Source: Rhododendron vialii (Eukaryota > Streptophyta > Magnoliopsida > Ericales > Ericaceae). From it: DNA of 64,000 nt. Of the stretch, positions 1-11,888 are shown piece by piece (positions within the stretch are counted from its first letter, which is position 1; the number at the start of each line of letters is the position of its first letter). The notes below the pieces were generated by a model that saw only the letters and a program-made list of their open reading frames with translations, searched no databases and was not told the DNA's origin. The DNA is taken from assembly GCF_030253575.1 (NCBI RefSeq), contig NC_080560.1, positions 39,851,001-39,915,000 on the forward strand. The letters run 5' to 3'. Position numbers and translations under genes: made by a program.

Positions 1-1106
1 TCAAAAGTTGAAACCATCGACGTAAGTAACGACTAGTGCCGGTCCCGACGTTTGGGTTGTTCAAGCCCGACCTCAAGCTTGGTTGCCCGCTGTTTCCCAC
101 TTTTCCGCAGGGTAGGCGTGAGCGGAAAATCCAATGGCACGTGTGCGGTGTGAGTGCGGGCGTGCCAGGACTTGTCGTCGTCCAACGTATGGAAGGCGCG
201 AGTGCGCCTCGATCTGACTTCGTATGTAATGCGACTGCGTGTGACCCAAAGGGTGAGGCCACAAAGAGGTTCGTGGTTTTGCCACAACGATAGTGGACTT
301 ATAATTTTCCAACCGTGTGAGAAAAAGTAGAGAACATCGTAGAATAACTTTATTATATCGTAATAATAAAGTTGGGGATACAAGAGAGATATGAATAACT
401 TTATTATGTAATAATAATAAAGTTGGGGTACAAGAGAGATAGCAATGGGAGAGAAATGAGATAATTGCTTCGTTGGGAAGGTTTTGGTTTAAGCGTTGAG
501 CTTGATTGGTGTGTGAACTACTTTTTCTTCTTGTCTTCTAGCATTTATAGACAAGGGTCTCCACGGTTTTGTTGAGCTTCGGAAATCAACTGCTTCTTTC
601 GAATTGGACAAGTGTCCCATGCCCCATGCCCGTTGTCGCAGTTAATTGAGATCATGGGTGGTTTATTAGAAGTTATCAAGGGTAATGGACCACGTCATGC
701 TCCTTTTTTCATAGCCATCAGAGAAACACAAATCCTTTGACCTAGTCAAATAGCCTTGCACTTCTAAGAAACTGCCAACCCACTTCCTTATTTCATGGTG
801 ATCATGGGTAATGGCCCATCTAATTAAATTAGATAGCCTTATTATATGTTTTACCCTTAAAGATCCTTCCAGAACCTCAATTATTTTCCATGAGTTATGG
901 GCCTCTAAGAATTTCATCCGAATAATTAAGCTCAAAAAGGCCAAGTCTCATATCCCAGTCAAATAAAAATTAATTGGGCTTTTTGATACATAACCCATTA
1001 ATTTTTAGCTTATTAAACTCTTAATTCACGGCCCAATTTAATCGAATTTCAATTAAATGGCCTCCAGCGCTAGCTCAAGATTTGGTGCCAAAAACGGGTG
1101 TAAACA
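1..1106 (-). repeat. LTR retrotransposon fragment, incomplete at the window edge
   Basis: Read on the minus strand from 1106 leftward, this segment matches the plus-strand sequence at 58014-58412 and 61664-62330 in several ordered blocks. These include a TGTTTRCACC start, a GCCATTTAATT block, a block with CACACCAATCAA followed by CGCTTAAACCAAA, a TTTATTATT..ATAATAAAGTT block, and a TTGTGRCAAAACCAC block. A TG start and a leader-like 3' part suggest an LTR plus adjacent internal sequence, continuing beyond the window. No retrotransposon protein is encoded here. The short open frames have no recognisable domain and the family assignment is inference. Confidence 0.5.
332..450. repeat. Tandem duplication of about 60 bp
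   Basis: The block GAATAACTTTATTAT..GTAATAATAATAAAGTTGGGG..TACAAGAGAGAT occurs twice in succession with small differences. It lies inside the LTR-like fragment at the window start. The copy near 62050 has only one unit, so the doubling is specific to this copy. Confidence 0.7.
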
Positions 1107-2455
1107 CCCGCTTATTATTAAGTCATAAAAAATTTTAAAAAAAGTACAAGGCAAAAAAATCAAGGTCATAATGTGCTTTTAGTTTGAATTGTATCAAAAA
1201 ATTAAAATTAGAATGAAATTCGGGTTATGGTGCTTTATGATTTAGCATGATTCGATTCAGAGAAAAAAAAATGATGGGTTTCTATTTATTTTAATTTTAA
1301 TTTTTTAATTTTCTTATTTTGATCATTGTTCTATATTTAATGATAAATTAAAAAAAGAAATATGATGGACCAAGTTGAAAAAATACAAGCCTGACTTTAA
1401 AAATGGTTAATTTTTTCATTGAAGTTTTTTAAATTGGTGAGTTATGTGTATACAGTATATACATATACATGTATATTTTTTATATTTGCATACATCACTA
1501 TGTGAGTATGCGAATGCGAGTAGTTGTTTTTTCTTTTTTTTTGGGAAGAGTTTGCCACGTTCCGTTAAGGTTATTATTTTTTAAGTACTTATTTTCTGTT
1601 TTATGAGACAAGTCATTCTCTCACAATATATTATCTTTAATTTAAAAAAAATGCATAAATATTTATTTTAGTTAGTAGAACACACCCTAATTATTGATGT
1701 AGATGAAGTATCTCCCAAAATAAAAAATGTACACCAACAACTAATGATCTTTCTAGAACAAATCATAAATATAAAATAAATAAATAAATAACAGAGAGAA
1801 GAGTGGGCGCAATGAATGAAAAGAGGAGGAGGAGAGAGAGAGAGAAATTTAAAAAGAACAGACTGGAAAAATGAAACCTCAATGCTGGACACGGAAATTG
1901 AACCTGGGCACAGGTATACTTGAGGAAACTTAAGTATACCCTACTAACCAACAAACCAGCACAATCAAATTATGCTATGTTTGGATCCAAAAAAAAAAAT
2001 ATACGTATTTATATTTACATGGAATTATTTTTTTTTTGGTTGCCCTAGCCTGGGGGTTGCCCAAGCCGACGGGCTTGCGGGATCTACCCGGGGCCGGCCC
2101 TGGTAGTGACGTGTCTTCTCTCCTTTAAATAAACAAAATGACCAGGGCTTGGCATTTCTAATCCTCCCAAGTCCCTGCCTAGGAGGTTAGGGTTCGATTT
2201 ATGTCATGGTTGTTTAGGATTCATAGTTATGTAATTTTTTTGGATTAAAATTTACTAAAGCCTCATTACGTTAAGATTCTTATATTTTAAGTACTTGTTT
2301 TTCGTTTTAACAAGACAGATGATTCTTTCTCACAATATATCACTTTTAATTCAAAATGTAAGTATTTATTTTCTTTACCGAAATGAAACCTAACCCTGGT
2401 GTATAATATTGGCAAAATTTAAAAAAAAAATAAAGAAAAAAACAGAACTTTCTCC
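1107..2455. other. AT-rich intergenic DNA upstream of DLH-A
   Basis: No coding region could be supported. The stretch is rich in A/T homopolymers and short imperfect repeats. One fragment near 2040-2110 is GC-rich and looks like a transposon scrap. The last 100 bp presumably belong to the DLH-A promoter. Confidence 0.5.
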
Positions 2456-2464
2456 TATATAAAA
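2456..2464 (+). promoter_or_regulatory. TATA box of DLH-A
   Basis: TATATAAAA lies 104 bp upstream of the DLH-A start codon and is followed by a CT-rich leader, as in DLH-B. Position and sequence fit a plant core promoter. The transcription start itself cannot be seen. Confidence 0.6.
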
Positions 2465-2567
2465 GCTCTCTCTTCCCTCCACTCATTCACATGAAAACCC
2501 TCCCCTTGTCCAACCCTTCTGGAAAGATAGTTTATTGGCATATACTTAAGCATAATAGTATCTGTAA

Positions 2568-5500
2568 ATGGCGAGCTCTCACTCTCAGTGCTTGGAGAAT
2601 CCGCCGGACCTGAGCTCGACAAGTGGGATAGGAAGTGTCCAAGAGCTTGGAGGCCTAAAGGCCTATGTCACTGGACCCCAAGATTCCAAGCTTGCAATCC
2701 TTCTCATTTCTGATGTTTTTGGTAACAACCCATCTCCGTTTCCTTCATCAATTCTTGTTCTTGGTGTTTTTTTTGTATGTGATAACTCATGTTCTTGGCG
2801 TTTAAGTTTTCATTAAATTGTGCTAGTTGTTAAGGAGTAGAGGGGTTGGGTATAGGCCTGTCAGGCCCCGTTCCACTTTTTTTTTTTTAACCTTCTTTTT
2901 CAAAAAAAAAGGTATTTCAAGCTTATATAATGAAAATTTAAATTAAAATTAAAATTTTTTTTGCACCATTTAAAAAATTTCAATGAAATCTATCAAACAA
3001 GATTCATATTGGTAGGAAAATTATTTGCGTAAACACGTGATTTTTGAGCTTGAAAAACCTTTCTTTTCTAAAACTTCCTTTTACTGTTCATCTGGAACGG
3101 CACCTCAATAGTTGGATTCGATCCGGATCCGACAAATCCAAATCCAATAAGACTCAAATCCGATAGTGATAATTCAAATTCGAAAAATTTGGATCCGATT
3201 CAAAAATCTGAATCCGATCCGAAAACTTTTACTTCAAAAACTTTTAGAATTTGTTTTTTCAAAAAAAAAAAAGAAAATACAACTTCTTAAACATTTTTTT
3301 TTTGAAATAAAAAATTTACAGTTTTTTTAAAAAAATAAAATTTTGAATCGGATTGATAGCAGATTTAATCCGAATCCGATTCGATCCATATTTGGATTAC
3401 CGAATTCGGATTATTGGATCGACATTATCGGAGTCGGATCGGATTTTTCGGATCGGGTCCGGTCTATTGACAGGCCTAGTTGGGTATAAATAAAAATGGG
3501 TGAGAGGGGGCTGGCCCCCCCTACAATTTTAAAAAAAACCATAATTTTACATTGATTTTTATTTTATTTTTATCATCAAAGTTCTTTTTTGATCCCCCCG
3601 CCCCAAAAAAAAAATAAAAAATTATCTAGCTCCTTCTCTGATGTTAGGTGTGTCACTAGCTAAAGCCTTTGGACTGGATATAAATGGTTTGGACAGTACA
3701 AGTGCCCTATTCAGTCCCACGTCTATAAAGATTTATGTCACACTTCATTTTGTCATACTCAAATTACAAGGCTGCATGATGATAGACTTGAAAAGTGACT
3801 ACGCGGGAGAGACCTTAAAATGCATCTGCACATGAGGGGATATGAAGGAATACAATCCGGCATTACTTGGGGATGGAACTGTGATTATTTATGGGACCTC
3901 TCTAACAGATAACCGATGACTTGAGCTTTTGGTTAGATATAAAGTTTCTATAGTAGTTTTGCAAATTATAGGCTCCGTTTGGATAGATAGATGTGTTTCT
4001 CAAACTAAGGGGTTTGCTACAACTCATTAGCTCCACTTTATTTTAAATTTGGCGGTTTACATATGGGTTTCATTTTTGAGTTTTTTAGCTTTATTAGAAT
4101 AAATTTGGAATGACCCTTTGATATGAGCGTTTTGTAATGTTTGATGCTTTGATGTGTCTGCTACTAACTCCAGATTCCACTCTAGTTTCACATGCCACCT
4201 ATAGCTTAGTCTTTTCTGTTGTTGAAATTGAAGATAACTCACTTCATATGAATAGGTATGGAACTATGTGTTTGACTTTGCATTTTGATAATAAACTGCG
4301 CGCTGCATATAATGCTGTGCAAGCAGGGGAGGTTTAAATTTTATTCTGAACATTGAGTAATCTCTCCTTTTGAAACTAATCAAGTAGGCTGCAGGGAAAT
4401 GGAAAAGGGGACAGGAAGGAAAATTCAAAATCCCTTTGTTCGACTTCTGCCCATACTTCTATAATTGCTAGATTTGGAAACTTTCGAAATAACCACAAAA
4501 ACTTACTAAAGAGCAGGAACAAATATGTTTAGAAGTGAAAATTACACCATTATTAGTCGTCAGTATTTTCTCAAGAACGGGACTTTAATTATTTTGCTTA
4601 AAATGTTTTGCAGGGTATGAAGCTCCGAATTTGAGGTATGCCAAAATTTCCAATCATATTAGGTTATACAAATGGTATCTCTTGTGTTGGATTGAAACCA
4701 CGAAACTGATTCAAGTTTGCTCTCCCAAACTGAGAGACCATGATCAATCAGCTTACACTCGAAGAGTTTGGTTTTCAGTTGACCTTTCATACAGTAGTTA
4801 ATGTCATGAAGGATATTAATACCATATATCTCTACCTTCCTTTAATTAGTGAAACTTCATATTCAAATACAGCAAAAATCCAACTCTAGGTAACTGGCAT
4901 ACTACCGTCTCTATATATACACTCACTGATATGCTAGCGTATAGACAGCATGCTACTTCTAATGATTTATGAGCTCTAAAGCCTTCATGTCTTTTGGCCT
5001 TCAACGTTTGACAGATAAGGCAATTCTTGGACAACAATTATCTTTGGATATACTCTGGACATCTCGTGCCTGGGAGTTCCATACGTTTCTCTGTAAAATC
5101 AATTATCTACGATTTCTGTTGTAGAAAACATTTGTAACACTGAATAGTGCGTGTTTTGATAACTAATGAACACTACCACCTTATGATCTTCCTTTAGTAT
5201 ATCCATGCGTCCACGAGATTAGGTATGTCAGCTGGTTCATCTTGTAACCTTGTAGTTTGACACCATACCAGATGGCAGAATTGATTCGAACAATATATTT
5301 CCTTGAGCGTTATGCGCAGAGTTATCTCTTTTCTAATTTTTTCAATCTTTTTTTCTAAATGCATCATATTTTGTCCATGCAAAGGAAACTTGCAGACAAA
5401 GTGGCAGCTAATGGATTTCTAGTGGTGGTTCCTGATTTCTTCTATGGTGATCCTCTTGATGTTGATATCCCTAACGTGGACTGGCAATCATGGCTGAAGG

Positions 5501-7894
5501 TTCATGGCACGGTTAGTTTCTGGTTTCAAAGTCAAATCCAAAAGTCAACTATCAGAATTGAAGTGTAATTTTGAAACCATTAAAAGACTGACAGGCTGAC
5601 AGCACATATAGAGCTCACAATTTTACAACCAGAAGGTTCCGATATATCACCATGCATAAAAGCCACTTCGTTTAGCATCTGAATTCTTAGAGTTGCGGTT
5701 TATTTTCGTTCATATAGTAGTTTAGATGTCATACGTTTGACCTAGGCGTTATGAATAGCATAAATACATGAAGTATGGAAAGATTGAATTTTGCAACTTG
5801 AATAGGTAACTTTGGACTTCTTGAAACTTGAATGGAACTTCTTTTCGTTTCAGGATAAAGGGTGTGAAGATGCCAAGCCAGTAATATCTGCTTTAAGAAG
5901 CAAAGGAGTAACTTCTATTGGGGCTGCTGGTTTTTGCTGGGGCGGTAAGTTATTTCTATTGTTTTTTACATGTAAAAGAAGCCACGAAAGTCAACATTTT
6001 TTAAATAGGCTGCTTTTTCACTTGAGTTGTGTTTTGTACTTTGGATTGGAGTTGTGGAAGGAAAAGAAAAGCAAAGGGAAAAGAGAGACAAAATTGCTTC
6101 GAAAAATCAGTTCTTTTTTTGTTTTCCCACTCCACAACTCTGTCTATATAACTAAGATCCAAACACAGACTTAAGAGTCATGGACTGCTCATTATAGCCT
6201 TATAGGTTTATCACATTTGGCTCAGGGGTGGTAGTCGTAAAACTAGCAAGGTCCGATGACATTCAGGCTGGAGTGGTATTACATCCGGGACCCATCACAG
6301 AAGATGATATCAATGGTAAGTTTCTCATTTCTCAAGCTTGCAACCTACATGTGACTGACACAGCTTGTTCTTACAGAGGTTAAGTGTCCAATTGCTATAT
6401 TGGGAGCCGAGATTGACAATTCGTCGCCACCTGAACAAGTGAAACACTTTGGGGAGATTCTATCAGCAAAATCTGGGGTAAGAGATTCTCAAATTTTTTT
6501 TTATATTGCTCTGAGATTCAACCCGTCTTCAATTCTTATCTGTTGCTTTTTACTAACTTAGCTGGGAGTAGTTCCTTTTGTTTGGACCTTATATTTTGCA
6601 TTGGCATTCTCTATGCTCCAAGATAGAGATTAAATGCTGCGATAAGTGAATAACCTGGTAATGGGACATAGATTTCCGTTTTTCAATTACAAAACAGATT
6701 TGATATTTCGTGCTATGATCGCAACTCTGTTCTCAGTTTGGTTAGTGTTCTCCGAACTCATTTTAGGTTCATCCGAATAGCAGCAGAACAACACAGTGCA
6801 CAACTTTTTTATTGATCGGAAATGTAGAGTGCCTAATTATATTGCAACACGGACAAAAAGTTGAGCAATGAGGTCCATCGATGCACAATAAAGTTCCAAG
6901 AGGAAGGGAAAAGCCTCCACACAAATAGGAAAAGACCTGTACGCATAGAGAACCACAAACCTTGCATGGAGGATCACTAACCACTGCAAAACCTGGGATT
7001 AAAACCGGGGAACCCAAAGGCAACTGCTAGAGAGACCGGTTTGCCAATACAAACTGCATATTTTAACCTTGGGTGATAGTTATCGTGCACCTTCAAAGAA
7101 TATTATGATCTGAGATCCTTATAAGATGACTCTAAATATGCTAAGTTGGTGCCTCAAATATACTATAACCGAATTTCCTGCTACATTCTCTGTCACTTGC
7201 TAACCATATTTGACTTCTACGGTATGTTACTAGAAAACGTTACTGCCCTAGCGAATTACGTTTTGGTACGAATGCTCCAAAACATGGTACACTACCGTTC
7301 CAAAACCTAGCGATCCAAAGCGATCCCCTTAGTTGTCCCCAAAATGTCAACTTATTATGGTCAAAATAGAGAGGAAATGGAATTTCGGTGGGATAAATTG
7401 TAGAAAGTCCGGTCGTTAAGCTCCTTGTATGAATAATTTGACAAACAATATTTTGTTTCACTTGATGTTTATCACTTGGAAGAGTAAGTTTTAGTTTTAT
7501 AATATATGGAAGCCTACCCCTATCGTACCACAATTTAAGCATGTGGCGTATTGCGTTCCCGTTCTACCGGAATGATCTGCGTTCCAGGTAACATGGGTTC
7601 TACCTGCATCGCCTGTGCAGATTGCTAGTCTCAAGCAAGGTAGGACTGAAACTGAGAGCCAAGGGGATAGTTAGGACCTCTAATTTTCAGCTCTGCAGAT
7701 ATAAATGAATGATGATGTGATTTTATAGTTGACTGTTTCCCCATATTTTTCAGGTTGATAGCTTCGTGAAAATATACCCTGGTGTAAAACATGGATGGTC
7801 GGTAAGATACAGCGATGATGATAAATCAGCAGTCAAGAGTGCCGAAGAATCCCATGAGGACATGCTAAGCTGGTTTACTAAATATGTCAAGTGA
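2568..7894 (+). CDS. Dienelactone hydrolase family protein (DLH-A), 7 exons, 241 aa
   Basis: Alpha/beta hydrolase of the dienelactone hydrolase family. Plant relatives are often labelled endo-1,3;1,4-beta-D-glucanase-like or carboxymethylenebutenolidase homologue, and the true substrate is unknown. Exons by phase and GT-AG sites: 2568-2721, 4614-4635, 5385-5511, 5854-5944, 6226-6315, 6377-6477 and 7754-7894. They sum to 726 nt, giving 241 residues plus TGA, the usual plant family length. The triad is visible: Cys129 in GFCWGG, Asp175 in GAEID, and His208 in KHGW. Exon 2 is only 22 nt and encodes part of GYEAPNLR. There is no signal peptide or membrane segment, so a cytosolic location is expected. 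The start was chosen because DLH-B starts at the same place with the same MASS N terminus. Intron 1 carries a hAT element. DLH-B lies 1.5 kb downstream in the same orientation, so the pair is a tandem duplication. Confidence 0.9.
2853..3478. mobile_element. Non-autonomous hAT element in intron 1 of DLH-A
   Basis: The ends are perfect 11-bp inverted repeats, TAGGCCTGTCA and TGACAGGCCTA. The flanks are a perfect 8-bp direct repeat, GTTGGGTA, at 2845-2852 and 3479-3486. An 8-bp duplication and this terminal sequence are characteristic of the hAT superfamily. The 626-bp interior has subterminal GATCCGA-type repeats in both orientations and no coding capacity. DLH-B lacks the element at the matching place, where its intron 1 is 452 bp against 1892 bp here. 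Confidence 0.88.
6770..7060 (-). repeat. Possible non-LTR retrotransposon fragment in intron 6 of DLH-A
   Basis: On the minus strand the segment ends with CCGATCAATAAAAAAGTTGTG, which resembles the 3' end of plant LINE or SINE elements. It is absent from the corresponding introns of the paralogues. No target duplication was found, so the call rests only on the end sequence and the interruption of the intron. Confidence 0.3.
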
Positions 7895-9360
7895 AGAAGT
7901 ATTCTCGAAACCCCAGAAAAGAATGCGGCAAGCCCAAAAATTTTCGGTCTGTGGGACTGGGACTAGCAGTCAAGCCCCAACGTACGACATCTGAATGAAG
8001 TGATACGTTCTTTCGCATTATTGTTCCGTCTGTCATAAAGAATGAACCACGTATATGTAAATCAATCAATCTATAATAGCTTCATGTTTCTAGAAAATTG
8101 GAATGGAGGATTTTAAGACGCTGATTTAGTTCTAGACGCAAGTTCCAATTTGGCATCCCTCGCTTTTGCTGAGAAAGCGAGGGACTTTCTTGACGTTTCT
8201 GAAACTTCCAAAAAAAACTCTGCCCTGTTCTGTTTTTGTTGACATTACCATGTTCATCTCCAAGTTGGTGGTGGTAACTATACAAGACGATGGCCAGATG
8301 ATCGAAATTCATTTCCGTAATTTCTCTGTGTCTCGGTTGTGCGACTGTGCCTCTAGCGGTCCTTAGTACCATGTCCGGACTATTGTATAATTTCACGTTG
8401 TTTTGTTGGAAACAAACGGGAGACCCACAAACAATGAACTACGTGAAAATGCAGGGCTCACAGAGTTTGAAGTTCGAAACTTCAAGACTAATGCCGGTCA
8501 AGGGAAAAAAAAAAAAAAAGAGACTAAGGCGATAAAGAAAAAACAAACTGAAAACAAGTTCACAAACACAAGAAGTCCGGTCCAACTAATAGTCTCACTA
8601 AGAGAAGAAATATTCTTAACAAATACAAGGAGACATCCACGCGCAGGTGGAAAAATTTCAACTCGTGACCTTTTAAATACATTGAACAGTTCGGATCATC
8701 GAAATTTGATCGGAAACTATGAGATTGAGATTCAAAGTATTTTTTTAGATGTCTCCGTTCGCCCCGATTAAATATAAGTCACTTTTGACTCCTTTCGTCA
8801 CGTGTTTAGACAAATAGTTGTCGATTGGAATGTCATTGTAACGCACATAGAAACAACAGGGTTCAGACTCATTTAAGAAAACCTCACAGGGTGCTGGCGT
8901 TTGGTCAACAGTAAATACAAAAAAGTCTAAGAACACACCTGCTTTCGAAGCCGTCCTATGTGATTTTAAGTGCATAGTCTAGGAACACACCTGCTTTCGG
9001 AGCTGTCCTATGTGATTTCAAGTGCATCAAATCGCTAATCGTGTCCAAAATTGTGTTCCTAGTTTTGCCAAAAAAAAAATTTCTCCTCCCTGTGGAACAA
9101 TTATTTGTTGGTCGCATGAGAGACAGAACTGACTCTTTTCCTTTCCCTTGCTCTTCCCCTTCCCCTTTATCCGACGTTTCCTCGTTTGACGGACGGCAGC
9201 CCAATAGAAAACTTCACCAGGGACGGGAACAACTGTTTTCAAAATTTCTTTTTCCCCATGGAACAATGGGACCCTGAAACCCTTTTGATGATTGACGTAA
9301 GCCGTGACGTTCCTAAGCTGAATACTTCTCCTACTCCTCAAGTGACTATTTATCTCTATT
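7895..9360. other. Spacer between DLH-A and DLH-B
   Basis: Holds the DLH-A 3' flank, a fragment (8640-8770) of a dispersed repeat that recurs at 55766-55880 (shared ACATTGAAC.GYTCGGATCATC), a 52-bp tandem duplication, and the DLH-B promoter. Small open frames here have no recognisable domain and overlap these repeats, so none is called. Confidence 0.5.
8924..9027. repeat. 52-bp direct tandem duplication
   Basis: Two adjacent copies beginning AGTCTA(A/G)GAACACACCTGC and ending TGATTT(T/C)AAGTGCAT, at 8924-8975 and 8976-9027, differ at only a few bases. It lies about 450 bp upstream of the DLH-B start codon. Confidence 0.8.
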
Positions 9361-9367
9361 CTATATA
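9361..9367 (+). promoter_or_regulatory. TATA box of DLH-B
   Basis: CTATATA lies 88 bp upstream of the DLH-B start codon, immediately before a CT-repeat leader. The arrangement parallels DLH-A, where TATATAAAA precedes a CT-rich leader. Confidence 0.5.
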
Positions 9368-9368
9368 G

Positions 9369-9378
9369 CTCGCTCTCG

Positions 9379-9410
<32 letters not shown>
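9369..9410. repeat. (CT)n microsatellite in the DLH-B leader
   Basis: A run of CT and CGCT units lies between the TATA box and the start codon, so it is probably in the 5' untranslated region. CT tracts in plant leaders are common. No function is claimed. Confidence 0.85.
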
Positions 9411-9454
9411 TCCCTCCACTCTTTTACCTGGAAACCCTCCCCTTCCCCACTGTA

Positions 9455-11819
9455 ATGGCGAGCTCTCAGTGCTTTGATAATCCACCTATCCTTAGCTCAA
9501 CAAGTGGATTAGGGAGTGTCCAAGAGCTTGGAGGCCTGAAGACTTATGTCACTGGGCCCCAGGATTCCAACCTTGCAATCCTTCTCATTTCTGATGTTTT
9601 TGGTAACAACCCATCTCCATTTACTTCATCAATATTTGTTCTTGGCGTTTAGTATCTGTTTGTTGTAATTAATTATCCATCTGTGCCCACCTTTTTCTTT
9701 TGTACAGTGTTTGTTTTAATTTGTGTTGATCTTCATGAGCTTGTGGTAAATTTTCAATCTAACTACAATTTATACTTTTCTTGAACTGGGTATTCTTCTG
9801 TGCTAATTTAAAATAGCGTTTGTTACTTGGTATTGAATTTCATTACTCTGTGCTAATTTTTCATATATAAGCACAATTTATTCCACTGGGTATTTGATTC
9901 TGCATCTTGTTTTTTGATTCTGCATTTTAAAAGCTATGCCTGTGCAAAAAACATAGTAGATATCATGAGTTTTACTTTCAATATTAATAATGCGTTGTTC
10001 GATATTTATCGTAAAACATAACTTGATTGTTGTGTTTCTTAAACTGTTTTGCAGGTTATGAAGCTCCAAAGTTGAGGTATGCCGAATTCTTGATTAATTT
10101 TGCTTGAATATGAATGTTATCTCTGTCATGCAACTGAAAACAAAATGAATCAATGATATTGCACATATTGAGGAACTCTAAGGCCTTAATGACATCTTCT
10201 GCCATCGATATTCGAGAGATAAAGCCCTACAAGATTAGGATTTCCATTGGATATACTCTTTACATTTGGTACCTACAAGTTCCATATGCATCAATTACCC
10301 AATAATTCTATTGCACCATGCATTTTGAATAGAACATGTTTAATAACTAAATGAACACTACTGCATTATGATATTGTATCGTATGTCTTTCATTAGTCCA
10401 CAAGAACATGGAATTCAGAAGACGTATTATGTAACCTTTTTATTTATTTATTTTAGCAGTAATATTATTATTATGTAACCTTGAAGATACATTTTGAGAC
10501 TTATTGTCGAGGCTAGGGTTCGGCCCACTACACAACCCTAGCCCAAGGCAGCCCTCGTGGCTATGAGGGCGGGTGGACTAGAAGTTAGTGGGGAATCAGT
10601 GAAAATTTTTTTTTGATTGAAAAAGTATTGATTGTCAACTTAATTAGCAAGGGTCGTAACTCATTGACGACGTCCTTGAACCCAGACGCAACAATTATAA
10701 AAGGATGACGTGCTTTTTTCTGCTCTAATTGCCCTCCACTTATCTTCAATCGGCACAAAGATATATAATCCATTGAGCTTAATTACATCCATCATCTCTT
10801 GTTTTCATTGGGTTAAAGTACCATTTTCATTTGTCACTTTAAAGGAAACTCGCAGACAAAGTGTCAGCGAATGGATTTCTAGTTGTGGTTCCTGATTTCT
10901 TTTATGGTGATCCTGTTGATCCTGTTGATCTTGATAACCCTAAGCGGGACCGGGAAGCATGGCGAAAGGCTCATGGACATGTAAGTTTGTGGCTTCTCAA
11001 TCTTATATAAAAGTCGTCAACGTTGAAGTGTCATTTCAGAAGAGATTAAAGGAGTAGCAATACATAGATAGTTTCTAATTGGAAACCATAAGGTTCCAAT
11101 TTGTCACCATGCATACATGCCTCTTTGTCTATATTACCTGGACTGGGTAGGGTGTTGGACTGGAGACATGTTTAGATAGTCTCACTAATTTCCTAGTTGT
11201 ACGATCCGTGCACTTGACTAAAAGATTGGCCATGGATAGTGATTTTGAAGTGTGGTGGTTTAGTTTCATTAGTAATACTTTCAATGTCACAGATTTCAGG
11301 CCAACCTTATGAGAAGCATTAATACGAAAGAATTGAAAAAACAAAATACTGCAATATGTTCAGGTATTTTTGGACTTCTGCAAACTTGATTTGAACCTTT
11401 TTACCATTCAGTAGGGATGAAATCGGTTCGGTTCGGTCGGTTTTCTGCAACTTTTGGGACCAAACTGATATAGTCGGTTTTCAATTATCAAGAACCGAAA
11501 CCGATTATTTTTTAAGAAGACCGTTCGGTTCGGTTTATTTATTATCGGTTCGGTTCGGTTCGGTCGGTTTTGGGCTTAACTACGCCAAAAACCAAATCAT
11601 GGGGAGAGAGAGAGAGTTTGCGATCTGTTCTTCGATTCTTCTGTCTTCGTGTGCTCAAAGAGAGAGAGGGAGAGAGATATCAGGCCATGGCTGTGTAAGT
11701 TTCGATAGAGAGATCAAGTTCCATCCTCAATGGTGGGTTTGAAGGCTCACGAGCTGTCCCAAATCAGCAAACACAAAAGCTTCGAACATTCATTCGTTAT
11801 ACAACCAAGATATTCCTTG

Positions 11820-11888
<69 letters not shown>

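Noticed and set aside
33-383. Open frames on both strands at the window start (up to 116 aa)
   Set aside because: They lie in LTR-like repeat sequence, overlap each other on both strands and show no domain. The related copy at 61.7-62.3 kb does not keep them open.
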